Made by a program: the position numbers and the translations under genes
Shown: positions 7,869-17,083 of the stretch, piece by piece
How positions within the stretch are numbered: position 1 is the stretch's first letter
How the letters are laid out: every line of letters starts with the position of its first letter
DNA from: WTFY01 sp964614915
GTDB lineage: Bacteria; Pseudomonadota; Gammaproteobacteria; UBA4575
Length of the DNA stretch: 64,000 nucleotides
NCBI GenBank assembly: GCA_964614915.1
Contig: CAZTNC010000015.1
Span: forward strand, 1-64,000
Direction of reading: 5' to 3'
The notes under the pieces: generated by a model
Databases searched by the model: none
What the model was told of the DNA's origin: nothing
The model's input: only the letters and a program-made list of their open reading frames with translations

Positions 7869-8894
7869 CTATCCGCCAATATACGACATTTCAATTTTTG
7901 GGAGTAAGGGAGATTCCGATGTGCGGGTTTCCGAATAGCGGTCGTCGCGCTTTGACCAGACTCTCCCTACCGCATCTGCAATATACTTGTCACTGGCTCC
8001 TTCGCGCAACAGATGCCGCAAGTCGCGGCCCTGGGTAGCAAACAGACAGGTATACAGCTTTCCTTCAGCAGAAAGTCTCGCCCGTGTGCAGTCCTGGCAA
8101 AAGGGCTGCGTGACCGAGGCGATAATGCCGATCTCCCCTGCGCCGTCCCTGTAGCGCCAGCGCCTAGCTACTTCCCCCCGATAATTGGGTTCAGCAGGCT
8201 CCATGTCAAACTCCCTGCGGAGATCGCTGAGAATCTCGGCCGCGGTATACACCTCATCGAGGTTCCACTGGTTCGTGTGCCCAACATCCATGTACTCGAT
8301 AAAGCGGACAATCCTGTCCGTCCCGTGGAAATGCCGGGCCATGGGTAAGATAGAGCCCTCATTGGCGCCCTTTTTCACCACCATGTTGATCTTGACTGGC
8401 GCCAGCCCTGCCGCTTCCGCCGCATCGATTGCCCGAAGCACGCGGTCCGGACCGAAATCCGCATTGCTGATCGTCCTGAACGTGGTGGGGTCCAAGGTGT
8501 CCAGGCTGATCGTGATACGGTTCAAGCCGGCATCCTTGAGTTGCTTGGCCTGCTCCCTGGTGAGCAGCACCCCGTTGGTCGTCAGGCTGACATCACGAAT
8601 GGAATCCATATCTGCCAGATGCCCGATCAGTATCGCCAGGTTTTTTCGCAACAGTGGCTCGCCCCCGGTCAGCCGGATTTTCTGAACGCCCAGTGAGGTG
8701 AAAATCCTGGCCACTCGGGTAATTTCCTCGAAACTCAGCAACTGCGCCCTGCGCAAAAATTCATATTGACTGTTGAACACTTCCTTGGGCATGCAGTAGC
8801 TGCAACGGAAATTGCACCGGTCGGTCACCGAAATTCTGAGATCGCGGACCGGTCGTGATAGGGTATCGAGCGTCTGTACGGCGTTTTCTGTCAT
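7869..8894 (-). CDS. moaA: GTP 3',8-cyclase
   Basis: A radical-SAM enzyme that converts GTP to the 3',8-cyclised precursor in the first step of molybdenum cofactor synthesis. The N-terminal LRISVTDRCNFRCSYCMPKE holds the CxxxCxxC cluster motif. The C-terminal QPFCQDCTRARLSAEGKLYTCLF carries the second Fe-S cysteines, and the protein ends in the functional GG tail (SYIGG). The ATG at 8894 gives 341 residues, normal for the family; an ATG at 8912 is an alternative. No other moa gene is adjacent, but moeB, mobA and mobB occur 12-14 kb away. Confidence 0.95.
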   Translation of the reverse strand: MTENAVQTLDTLSRPVRDLRISVTDRCNFRCSYCMPKEVFNSQYEFLRRAQLLSFEEITRVARIFTSLGVQKIRLTGGEPLLRKNLAILIGHLADMDSIRDVSLTTNGVLLTREQAKQLKDAGLNRITISLDTLDPTTFRTISNADFGPDRVLRAIDAAEAAGLAPVKINMVVKKGANEGSILPMARHFHGTDRIVRFIEYMDVGHTNQWNLDEVYTAAEILSDLRREFDMEPAEPNYRGEVARRWRYRDGAGEIGIIASVTQPFCQDCTRARLSAEGKLYTCLFATQGRDLRHLLREGASDKYIADAVGRVWSKRDDRYSETRTSESPLLPKIEMSYIGG

Positions 8895-8972
8895 GGGGAG
8901 AAGGCCGGTCATCACCGGTACTTTATTTCCTGCAGGCCAGTAAAATAATAGCAAACTGCAGACCATGGAGAT

Positions 8973-10502
8973 ATGACCACCACCCGCCGCAAGCTCGCCT
9001 ACCTCATCGTCGGACCCGTGGGCGCAGTACTCATCTATCTGTTGCTACCGGACCATTTCGTCTCAGGAGCAGGTGATTTGACGCGCCTGGATCACCCGGC
9101 CAAGGCCACTCTGGCGATGCTGGTGTGGATGGCCGTCTGGTGGCTAACGGAAGCAGTGGACATCCGCGTGACTGCGCTGCTGCCGATCGCACTTTTCCCG
9201 GTGTTCGGGGTCAGTTCTATCCGCGAAGCGACTGCCCCTTATGCCTCGCACATCATCTTCCTACTACTGGGCGGGTTCCTGATCGCGACGGCCATCCAGC
9301 GGTGGGGACTGGATCGGCGGATCGCGCTTGGCATCCTGAGCCGTGTCGGGAATTCCCCGGCCCGTATCGTAGGCGGGTTCATGCTGGCCACGGCATTCCT
9401 GAGCGCGTTCATCTCCAACACGGCCACCACCGCCATGATGTTGCCGATCGGGCTGAGTGTCATCAGCCTGGTGTTGTTCAACGGAGATGCCGCCGAGGAT
9501 GCGCACCGGGAGCATGCGTTTGCGACCTGCATTATGCTGAGCATTGCCTATGCCGCCTCCATCGGCGGGATCTCGACGATTATCGGCACCATCCCCAATT
9601 CGTTTGCGGTCTCTTTTATACGAGATGCCATCGATGCGCCTTATCAGCAGGACATCAGCTTCTTTGAATGGTCAAAGATCGGGGTGCCGGTCGTGCTGGT
9701 ATTGCTGCCCTTGAGCTGGTGGCTGCTGACCAAGGTTGTCTACAAAGTCGATACCATCCAGCTTACCGGCTCGGCGGCAGCCCTGAGGAAGAAAAGGCTG
9801 GCGCTCGGGGCCATGGACTACGAGGAAAGGGCCGTCCTGGGCGTGTTCGCGTTCACCGTCGTGCTGTGGCTCGCACGTACTTCCTTGCAGCAGGCCGAAC
9901 TGTCCCTGTTTGGCCAAGTGTTTGTGCCGCTGGCCGGACTCACAGATTCAGGCATCGCGATTTTCGCAGCGGTGTTGCTGTTCATCCTCCCTGCAAGGAA
10001 TCATTCCGGGCAGTTCATTCTGCAGTGGGGGGATCTCAAGAATCTGCCTTGGGGGATCCTGCTTTTGCTGGGTGGAGGGCTAAGTCTGGCCGCGGCCGTG
10101 AAGGCCAACGGGGTCACTGAGTTCATTGGTGCACAGGCCCTGGGATTGTCGTTTTTACCCGTGTTCCTGATTCTGCTTGTGGTCATCAGTGCCGTGGTGT
10201 TCCTGACCGAGCTGACCTCAAATACCGCCACCACGGCTACGCTGGTGCCTATCCTTGCTGCGATTGCCCCGGCGCTGGGTATCCATCCCTACACCCTGGT
10301 CATCCCGGCCTCAATCGCTGCAAGCTGTGCGTTCATGCTGCCCATCGCCACCCCGCCCAATGCCATCGTTTTCGGGTCGGGATACATCAGCTCACAGCAA
10401 ATGCGCAGAACTGGCATCTGGCTTAACCTTATTTGCCTGACAGTGATCACGCTGGCTGCTGCTGCCCTGAGCGATTTCATGATCCGGCTAGTAACCGGAT
10501 AG
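8973..10502 (+). CDS. DASS/SLC13-family sodium:dicarboxylate or sulfate symporter
   Basis: A 509-residue inner-membrane transporter with ~11-12 hydrophobic segments. It shows the two SNT motifs of the DASS family: FISNTATTAMMLPIG and LTSNTATTATLVPIL, followed by ASCAFMLPIATPPNAIVFGSG. Substrates of the family are C4/C6 dicarboxylates, citrate or sulfate, driven by Na+. The ATG has GGAG four bases upstream. It is divergent from moaA with a short shared promoter region. Confidence 0.9.
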   Translation: MTTTRRKLAYLIVGPVGAVLIYLLLPDHFVSGAGDLTRLDHPAKATLAMLVWMAVWWLTEAVDIRVTALLPIALFPVFGVSSIREATAPYASHIIFLLLGGFLIATAIQRWGLDRRIALGILSRVGNSPARIVGGFMLATAFLSAFISNTATTAMMLPIGLSVISLVLFNGDAAEDAHREHAFATCIMLSIAYAASIGGISTIIGTIPNSFAVSFIRDAIDAPYQQDISFFEWSKIGVPVVLVLLPLSWWLLTKVVYKVDTIQLTGSAAALRKKRLALGAMDYEERAVLGVFAFTVVLWLARTSLQQAELSLFGQVFVPLAGLTDSGIAIFAAVLLFILPARNHSGQFILQWGDLKNLPWGILLLLGGGLSLAAAVKANGVTEFIGAQALGLSFLPVFLILLVVISAVVFLTELTSNTATTATLVPILAAIAPALGIHPYTLVIPASIAASCAFMLPIATPPNAIVFGSGYISSQQMRRTGIWLNLICLTVITLAAAALSDFMIRLVTG

Positions 10503-10512
10503 TAGACGCCGG

Positions 10513-11373
10513 CTACTCCCCGTATTTCTCAGAGAACCGGTATTTTTCTTCGACCCCGATCAGTTCATTGAACTCGGAGAAGCTGAGCAGGTCGTTCTCC
10601 ATGCCCAGGGTGGTGCCAGTCTGGTGTAGGTGTGCATACAGGCTGCGAAGCACGTGCCCAGCCGCGAACAGGCCAGTCAGCGGGTAAAGAATAAGTTGGA
10701 ACCCCAGGGATTCCAGCTGCACTTTCGTCAGTACCGGGGTCTTGCCACCCTCGATCATGTTGGCAACGATCGGCTTGGGAGCTCGCTCTCCGATTCGCTC
10801 CAGTTGCTCGAGCGAGCCCGGTGCTTCCACGAAACTTGCATCGGCGCCGGCCTCACGGGCCTCTGTGACACGCGCGATGGCTTCGTCCAGGCCGAGCACG
10901 GCCTCGGCATCGGTGCGTGCTACGATGAAGAAGTCATGGTTGGCACGGGCATCCACCGCAGCATGGATTTTCTGCAGATAGTCCTCGCGTGCGATAACCT
11001 TCTTGTTTCGCATGTGGCCACATCGCTTCGGCCACACCTGATCTTCCAAAAAGCAGCCAGCAGCCCCGGCATTCATCAGGAGCTCGACCGTACGGTGCAC
11101 GTTCAGCGGGTTGCCATAGCCGGTGTCGGCATCGACGATCACGGGGATGGATACGCTTGAGCAAATCGCACGTGCGCGCTCGACTACTTCGGTCTGGGTC
11201 AACAGGCCGAAATCCGGCTCACCGATCGTTGCTGCGGCCAGTGAATAGCCAGATATAAATGCCATCGGAAAACCGACCTGCTCTGCGATTTTTGCAGACA
11301 GGGTATCGTAGATGCCCGGAAAAGCCAGAGCGCCGAACCGATCCAAAACCTGCTGTACACGGTTTGTTGTCAT
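10513..11373 (-). CDS. isocitrate lyase/PEP mutase family enzyme (oxaloacetate decarboxylase or methylisocitrate lyase-like)
   Basis: A 286-residue TIM-barrel lyase with the metal site in VDADTGYGNP and the catalytic loop EDQVWPKRCGHM, which keeps the KRCGH Cys of lyases. The family includes 2-methylisocitrate lyase, oxaloacetate decarboxylase and 2,3-dimethylmalate lyase, all cleaving C-C bonds of alpha-keto or hydroxy acids with Mg2+. No propionate-pathway partner is adjacent, so prpB is not claimed. AAGGAG precedes the ATG. It converges with the DASS transporter, which could import a dicarboxylate substrate; that link is inference. Confidence 0.8.
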   Translation of the reverse strand: MTTNRVQQVLDRFGALAFPGIYDTLSAKIAEQVGFPMAFISGYSLAAATIGEPDFGLLTQTEVVERARAICSSVSIPVIVDADTGYGNPLNVHRTVELLMNAGAAGCFLEDQVWPKRCGHMRNKKVIAREDYLQKIHAAVDARANHDFFIVARTDAEAVLGLDEAIARVTEAREAGADASFVEAPGSLEQLERIGERAPKPIVANMIEGGKTPVLTKVQLESLGFQLILYPLTGLFAAGHVLRSLYAHLHQTGTTLGMENDLLSFSEFNELIGVEEKYRFSEKYGE

Positions 11374-11534
11374 GAATATGCTCCTTGCAATACTAGCTGC
11401 TCGGTGCTGGACCCTGCTCTGTCGAGTTCGTGCATATGTCCCGGGAAGATGTACTGCTTGGAGCGATTATACTTACCGGATGCAGGGTCTAATAGGCCAT
11501 GACTGAAAATTGCAGTGCCTGCGACTGCAGGGGG

Positions 11535-12443
11535 TTACGGGCGCCTTGTGGCGAGGCCATTCCTGCCCCGACCGGCAATGGCGATACCCGTCAGTATGAC
11601 GACTAGCGCAAGGAATGCATGCAGGCTGAAGGGTTCGTTCATCAGCGCAATGCCCATCAGCAGTGCCCAAACCGGAATCAGGTAGTTGATCTGCGAGAGA
11701 AACGAAGGCCCTGCCCGGGCAATCACCGCAAAATAGATCAGGGTAGCCAATCCAGTGGGGAACAGGCCGAGCAACACCACCGCTAAAAACTCTGTGCTCA
11801 CCAGATGAATGGATGCTCCACTTTCGGTAGCCCACCAGGCAGGCAGCATGATCAGGGCAGATACCAGCAGCACAGCCGCGGATATGGTCAGCAAGCTTTC
11901 CTTCGGCAGTTGCTTGGCCAGGATAGTGTTGAGCGCATAGCACAGGGCTCCGCCGAGAATGGTCACCATGGGCAACAACGTGTGGGTTTCGCTGCCGAAC
12001 TCGGTCACCGCCGCAGGACCAAGCAGGATCAGGATTCCGGCGAACCCGGATAAAAAGCCAAGCACCTGCAATGTATTCAGTCTTTCCCCGGACACAAAGA
12101 AATGGGCCATTACGATCGTGGCTAAAGGCATGACGGCCATCAGGATCCCCGCGATTCCGCTATCGACGGTCTGCTGTCCCCAGCTGATCAGGTAAAACGG
12201 CAGGCAGTTTCCGAAGACGGCCAGGGCAATAATCAGGGGCCAGATGTTGCGCAAGAAACCGAAAGGCTCCTTTCGAATGAAGGCCAGCAACAGCAACAGC
12301 ACGGCAGCGATGGTAATTCGACCGGCCGTCACTGTAACGGGCAACAGTTCCTGGACAGCCAGCTTGGTCAGCATGAAGGCGCTACCATACATCGCAGTCA
12401 GAGCAGCGAGGCCCAGCCAATCCAGCGGTGTCGCATGCTGCAT
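11535..12443 (-). CDS. EamA-family drug/metabolite transporter
   Basis: A 302-residue protein with ten predicted membrane helices in two EamA repeats (DMT superfamily), close to the family's normal length. The substrate is unknown; members export amino acids or metabolites. A 22-base segment inside this gene (11971-11992) recurs exactly in the upstream region at 12489-12510. Confidence 0.85.
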   Translation of the reverse strand: MQHATPLDWLGLAALTAMYGSAFMLTKLAVQELLPVTVTAGRITIAAVLLLLLAFIRKEPFGFLRNIWPLIIALAVFGNCLPFYLISWGQQTVDSGIAGILMAVMPLATIVMAHFFVSGERLNTLQVLGFLSGFAGILILLGPAAVTEFGSETHTLLPMVTILGGALCYALNTILAKQLPKESLLTISAAVLLVSALIMLPAWWATESGASIHLVSTEFLAVVLLGLFPTGLATLIYFAVIARAGPSFLSQINYLIPVWALLMGIALMNEPFSLHAFLALVVILTGIAIAGRGRNGLATRRP

Positions 12444-12749
12444 GACAGATTACCTGCGCAGATCGATGCTTGCCGGTACTTTTTTGCAGGCAACAACGTG
12501 TGGGTTTCGCCGCCTCTGGGCCGGACGTGTGTTATCCAGTGCTCTTTCACGTTCCCTGATGCCTTTCATGCCCGCCAGTATAGGGACAGTTGCCGAGGGC
12601 CGCCATCAGCTCCAGGTCTGCATGCCTTGGAATCCGGGAGCCGGGACAGCCGAGGAGCAAGGATTCGGGTACACTGATGCAACTTTTATCCGGAACAATT
12701 CCAAGGGTCGTATGCGCACACACGTAAGCCGTGGCAAAAGGATCATCGC
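12444..12749. other. intergenic region with a 22-bp repeat
   Basis: About 300 bases between the divergent EamA and DnaJ-like genes. It contains an exact 22-bp copy (12489-12510) of a piece of the EamA gene. No RNA gene, hairpin terminator or clear promoter is evident. Confidence 0.4.
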
Positions 12750-13475
12750 ATGATACGTGAAGTCGGCCTGATTGCCCTGATTATTGGGCTCTGGTTCGGA
12801 ATTCGCTGGCTGGTCAGGCAACCTAGGCAGGTACAGTGGAAGTGGATGGCCGGGCTGGCCGTGATCGTTCTGCTGGGTCTTGCGGCTACCGGCAGGCTGC
12901 ACTGGATCTTTGCGCTGGTTGCGGCCATTGTACCGTTTATCCGCCGCATGCTTGGACTCATCAGCTACCTGCCGATGCTGAAGGGCCTGTTGCACCGGTT
13001 TCGGGATCCGCCCCCCGATTTTTCCTTCAACCGGCAGGCCAGCATGGAAACGCGTTTCCTGAAAGTCGAACTCGACCCGGCATCCGGCAAGCTGTGTGGC
13101 GAGATCAAGCAAGGAACTCATCAGGGAAGAAAGCTGGAGGATCTGTCCCAGTCCGAACTTACCGCCCTGCTACGGGAGTACTCTCGCCAGGACCCGCAAT
13201 CGGCCCAGCTGCTGGCGGCCTACCTGCAGCGTTCGGGGCATACCGGCTGGCAGGACCACTACGGACAGGACAATGCAAGGCGCAACCGCGCGGGAGACCG
13301 TGGCACGATGTCCCGGCAGGAAGCCTATGCGATACTTGGCCTCGATGAGGGCGCCTCGGAGAATGAGGTCATCGAAGCCCATCGCCGATTGATACAGAAA
13401 CTTCACCCGGACCGGGGGGGCAATGATTACCTGTCTGCCAAAATCAACCAGGCCAAAGCCAAGCTGCTGGGCTAG
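12750..13475 (+). CDS. membrane-anchored DnaJ-domain protein
   Basis: A 241-residue protein with two or three N-terminal hydrophobic segments (residues ~1-75), a linker, and a C-terminal J-domain at about residues 185-241: EAYAILGLDEGASENEVIEAHRRLIQKLHPDRGG, with the HPD motif that stimulates DnaK. This architecture resembles the TIM14/DjlA-like membrane J-proteins of proteobacteria. It lies 15 bases before the NorD-like gene, so the two are likely co-transcribed. Confidence 0.85.
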   Translation: MIREVGLIALIIGLWFGIRWLVRQPRQVQWKWMAGLAVIVLLGLAATGRLHWIFALVAAIVPFIRRMLGLISYLPMLKGLLHRFRDPPPDFSFNRQASMETRFLKVELDPASGKLCGEIKQGTHQGRKLEDLSQSELTALLREYSRQDPQSAQLLAAYLQRSGHTGWQDHYGQDNARRNRAGDRGTMSRQEAYAILGLDEGASENEVIEAHRRLIQKLHPDRGGNDYLSAKINQAKAKLLG

Positions 13476-13490
13476 GCCTCAGGGGTTGCC

Positions 13491-15722
13491 ATGATACTGC
13501 AGCGTGTAATGTTCTGGAGAAAGAAAGCGCGGGAACAAAGACCCGCTCCTGAACCTGAAAAAACCCAGGAACGACTCAGCACCCCGACAAACAGCTCCAT
13601 CTATGGCGGCATGGGAGTCCTGGAGATGAAGCTGCGCATGGAGCTGATCGTCGATCAGAAGGTCTCATCCGCAAAGGACATGCTGATGCCGGCCAAGCAG
13701 CTTGCCGAACATGCCAAGGCGGACCAGGACCGCTTTCTGGAATCTGCCGAGAGGCTCTCCGCAACCAGCGTAGAGCTGGCCTATGACTTCTGCCGTCTTG
13801 GGCCACCGAGCCTGCAGCTTGTCGATGAGGCACACTGGGATGGCTGGCTCGCCCGGTTGCAGGAGATCCATGGCACAGATGGCGCACAGGCTGCGGTCGA
13901 GGCGATGAATAACGTGGACCAGTTTGTCCAGTCCATTACCCATGCCCCGAACAGCGTCTCCCTGGACAAGATCTCGCGCATCCTCGAGAGCTTTGTCACC
14001 GGCCTCAATGGCAGAAAGCTTGGCATCGAGCAAGGCGCTTCCTTCTACACCGACACCGAGGTCATTCGACTGCCGGAACTGCTGACCGAGTTCGACCGCT
14101 ACGAGGATAATTTTGCCCTGTACAAAGCTATGGCCGTGCACCAGTGGGCACAAACCTGGTTCGGCACGTGGACACTGAACATCGGTGCTTTTCTGGGGAT
14201 GTACCAGGATCCGGAACGTGCGCAGGCGCTGTTTCACAAGCTCGAGACCATCCGCTTGGATGCCTGCATCGAACGTGAACTGCCGGGCATATCCCGGGTC
14301 ATGAAAGACTTCAGCCCACAGATGGATGCAGGGGCCTTGTCAAAAAATTGGCAAAATGCGGTGCGCAGACTCAAGGAAGCTGACATGACGGTACAGGACA
14401 CGATATTTTTCCTCGAGGCCGTGTACAAGGACAAGGCGGTCCCAGAGGACAAGCCTTACCAAGGCAGCCTGAATCCCAGAGAAGCCTGGACGGTTCGCGA
14501 GGCCCGGGTACACCGGGAAAAGCGAAGCCTTGAAAACCGTCTGATCGACCTCCAGCGCGAGCTCGAGAAATACAATGACGATTTGCCGGATGAAGAGCAG
14601 GATCGCCACAAGGCCGGCTTCACCGTGGAGGAGATTGAGGGGGAAGCTCCTGAAGACGGGCGCAAGATCGAGTTGCAGTATGGCGGGAACCCCATCGAGA
14701 TCCCGGAAAACATACAGCAGCTCCTGGAATCCATCACGCAGGATCTCGGCAATATCCCGGATGATTACCTGCAGACCGAAGCACCGGACCCAAACCAGGA
14801 TGAGGCGTTGTCAGGACCACCGCCGCAGGCCGCATCCTCACAGAATAGCGAAGCCACCTGGCTCTATGATGAGTGGGATCATTCACGTCAGAAGTACAGA
14901 AAGGAATGGTGTCGGCTGAAGGAGCTTGAAGTAGAGCCGGTGCACGATGGCTTCGTATCCAGGACCCTGGATAAGCACAGGGGGCTGCTGAAGCACCTGC
15001 ACAGAACCTTTGAATCCCTGCGTGAGGACGACCGGCGGATCAAGCGACAACCTTACGGCGATGACGTGGACCTTGATGCGGTGATCGAGGCCTTCTCGGA
15101 CACCCGGATTGGTCTTGAAGCCTCGCAGAACCTGTTCACACGCTCTCGCAAAGTGGAGCGGAACATTGCGGTCATGTTCATGATCGACATGAGCGGTTCA
15201 ACAGCCGGCTGGGTCAACGAGATGGAACGGGAAGCCCTGGTGTTGCTTTGCGAGTCGCTGGAAATCCTGGGTGATCGCTATTCCATTTACGGATTTTCAG
15301 GGTTTACCCACGAACGATGCGAACTCTACAGGATCAAGGAATTCGAGGAGCCGTACAGCGATTTGGTAAAAGCACGTATCAGCGGTATCCAGGCGCAAGG
15401 ATATACGCGCATGGGTGCAGCGGTCCGTCATCTTACGAAACTGCTCCATCAGGTCGAGGCACGTACCAAGCTCTTGATTGCATTGTCAGATGGCAGGCCG
15501 GACGACCAGGACGGATATCGGGGACCTTATGGCATTGAGGACACGCGGCGTGCACTGATCGAGGCCAAGTACCTGGGTGTCCATCCCTTCTGCATCACGA
15601 TCGACGAGGAGGCCATGGATTACCTGCAGCACATGTATGGGCCTGCGAGCTTTACGGTAGTCGACGATGTAGACAAGCTTCCCTATCGGGTGTCGGACAT
15701 CTACAGGCGAATTGCCTTCTGA
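13491..15722 (+). CDS. NorD/CbbO-type VWA-domain protein
   Basis: A 743-residue protein with a long helical N-terminal part and a C-terminal von Willebrand A domain. The MIDAS motif DMSGS is near residue 565, with the later family blocks TRMGAAVRH and LSDGRPDDQDGYRGPYGIEDTRRAL typical of NorD and CbbO. These proteins act with a MoxR-type AAA+ ATPase (NorQ, CbbQ) to activate metalloenzymes such as NO reductase or RuBisCO. Neither an ATPase nor such a target is in this window. The partner and client are therefore unknown. It is followed 4 bases later by an aminotransferase. Confidence 0.85.
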   Translation: MILQRVMFWRKKAREQRPAPEPEKTQERLSTPTNSSIYGGMGVLEMKLRMELIVDQKVSSAKDMLMPAKQLAEHAKADQDRFLESAERLSATSVELAYDFCRLGPPSLQLVDEAHWDGWLARLQEIHGTDGAQAAVEAMNNVDQFVQSITHAPNSVSLDKISRILESFVTGLNGRKLGIEQGASFYTDTEVIRLPELLTEFDRYEDNFALYKAMAVHQWAQTWFGTWTLNIGAFLGMYQDPERAQALFHKLETIRLDACIERELPGISRVMKDFSPQMDAGALSKNWQNAVRRLKEADMTVQDTIFFLEAVYKDKAVPEDKPYQGSLNPREAWTVREARVHREKRSLENRLIDLQRELEKYNDDLPDEEQDRHKAGFTVEEIEGEAPEDGRKIELQYGGNPIEIPENIQQLLESITQDLGNIPDDYLQTEAPDPNQDEALSGPPPQAASSQNSEATWLYDEWDHSRQKYRKEWCRLKELEVEPVHDGFVSRTLDKHRGLLKHLHRTFESLREDDRRIKRQPYGDDVDLDAVIEAFSDTRIGLEASQNLFTRSRKVERNIAVMFMIDMSGSTAGWVNEMEREALVLLCESLEILGDRYSIYGFSGFTHERCELYRIKEFEEPYSDLVKARISGIQAQGYTRMGAAVRHLTKLLHQVEARTKLLIALSDGRPDDQDGYRGPYGIEDTRRALIEAKYLGVHPFCITIDEEAMDYLQHMYGPASFTVVDDVDKLPYRVSDIYRRIAF

Positions 15723-15726
15723 TGCC

Positions 15727-16896
15727 ATGAACAGCAGTCAACGCATGCGGGCTGTACAAAGCCCGGTGATCCCACTGGTGGGTGCGCTTGCGCGAAAGCA
15801 CCGGGGGACGATTTCGTTCGGGCAAGGGGTCGCATTTTACGGACCACCGCCCGAGGTATTTCACAAGGTCCGGCAATGTCTGGAGAATCCTGCCATCAAC
15901 CGCTACGGGCCGGTCGAAGGGATGCCTGAACTCCAGCAGGCACTCAAACACAAGCTCGGCACCAGAAATGGCATCCGCATCAGCGAGGGCAACGCCATTG
16001 TGGTCACGGCCGGCTCCAACATGGCGTTCAACACGGCCATCCTGGCGATATGTGATCCCGGGGACGAGATCATTCTCCCCCTGCCCTACTACTTCAATCA
16101 CGAAATGTCACTGGTGATGGAACATTGCAAACCGGTCACCGTTGCAACGCACAAAAATTACCATGTGAGCCTCGAAGCTATCGAGGCGGCCATCACGGAC
16201 AAGACCAAGGCCATCTCAACCATCAGCCCGAACAACCCCAGTGGAGCCGTGTACACACGCGAGGAACTGGCGGGTGTGAACGAGCTGTGCCAAAAGCATC
16301 GCCTTTACCATATCAGCGATGAAGCCTACGAGGATTTCTGTTATGACGGACACGCGCATTATTCGGTAGCCTCGAGCCCTGGGAGTAGCGCACATACGAT
16401 CTCCCTGTTCTCATTCTCCAAGGGATACGGACTGGCAGGCTGGCGGGTCGGGTACATGGTCATTCCAGAACCACTGCTGGATGCCGTAAAAAAGATCCAG
16501 GACACCATCTTGATCTCCCCACCCATGGTTTCCCAGCATGCGGCGCTCGGTGCGCTGGAGGCTGGCCAGGAGTTCGTCAAGTCAAAAAGTAAGCACATGT
16601 CACGGAAACGCGACCTGATGTTGGATGGGCTTGAGAATGTGACCTGCCTGAAAAATGCGCCAGTCTCGGAAGGCGCCTTTTATGTGATGCTCGAGCTTGA
16701 CAGTCCAGCAAGGGACATGGAACTTGTACAGTCACTGATCACAGAATACGGAGTTGCAACCTTGCCAGGTTCGGCCTTCGGACTAAGCGAAGGCTGTCAT
16801 CTCAGGCTTTCGTTCGGTGCCCTCTCGGATGACGAGATCCGTACAGGCCTCGAACGGCTCAAGCAAGGTCTGGATGCAATCTCCGGAAACAGGTAG
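15727..16896 (+). CDS. class I/II pyridoxal-phosphate aminotransferase
   Basis: A 389-residue fold-type I aminotransferase. The PLP lysine lies in SLFSFSKGYGLAGWRVGY, with SPNNPSGAVY, the ISDEAYEDF aspartate and the C-terminal LRLSFG arginine all present. The substrate could be aspartate, aromatic or another amino acid. The ATG at 15727 follows the NorD stop by four bases; a TTG at 15712 inside the previous gene is a weaker alternative. Confidence 0.9.
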   Translation: MNSSQRMRAVQSPVIPLVGALARKHRGTISFGQGVAFYGPPPEVFHKVRQCLENPAINRYGPVEGMPELQQALKHKLGTRNGIRISEGNAIVVTAGSNMAFNTAILAICDPGDEIILPLPYYFNHEMSLVMEHCKPVTVATHKNYHVSLEAIEAAITDKTKAISTISPNNPSGAVYTREELAGVNELCQKHRLYHISDEAYEDFCYDGHAHYSVASSPGSSAHTISLFSFSKGYGLAGWRVGYMVIPEPLLDAVKKIQDTILISPPMVSQHAALGALEAGQEFVKSKSKHMSRKRDLMLDGLENVTCLKNAPVSEGAFYVMLELDSPARDMELVQSLITEYGVATLPGSAFGLSEGCHLRLSFGALSDDEIRTGLERLKQGLDAISGNR

Positions 16897-17083
16897 CCGT
16901 GGATGTCGGCCTATGGTGTGAATTTCATGAACCCGGGGGTATCGATAGAAATCCTGTGTCTCTCCATACGGTGCAATTTACCTATATACTTGGCCTGTAC
17001 CCATAAAAAAGCAGAGCCTTTCTGGAGATAGGCCTGAAAGCTGCTGATTCACATAAGGACATTCAGTTTTTCTGATCGAACCC

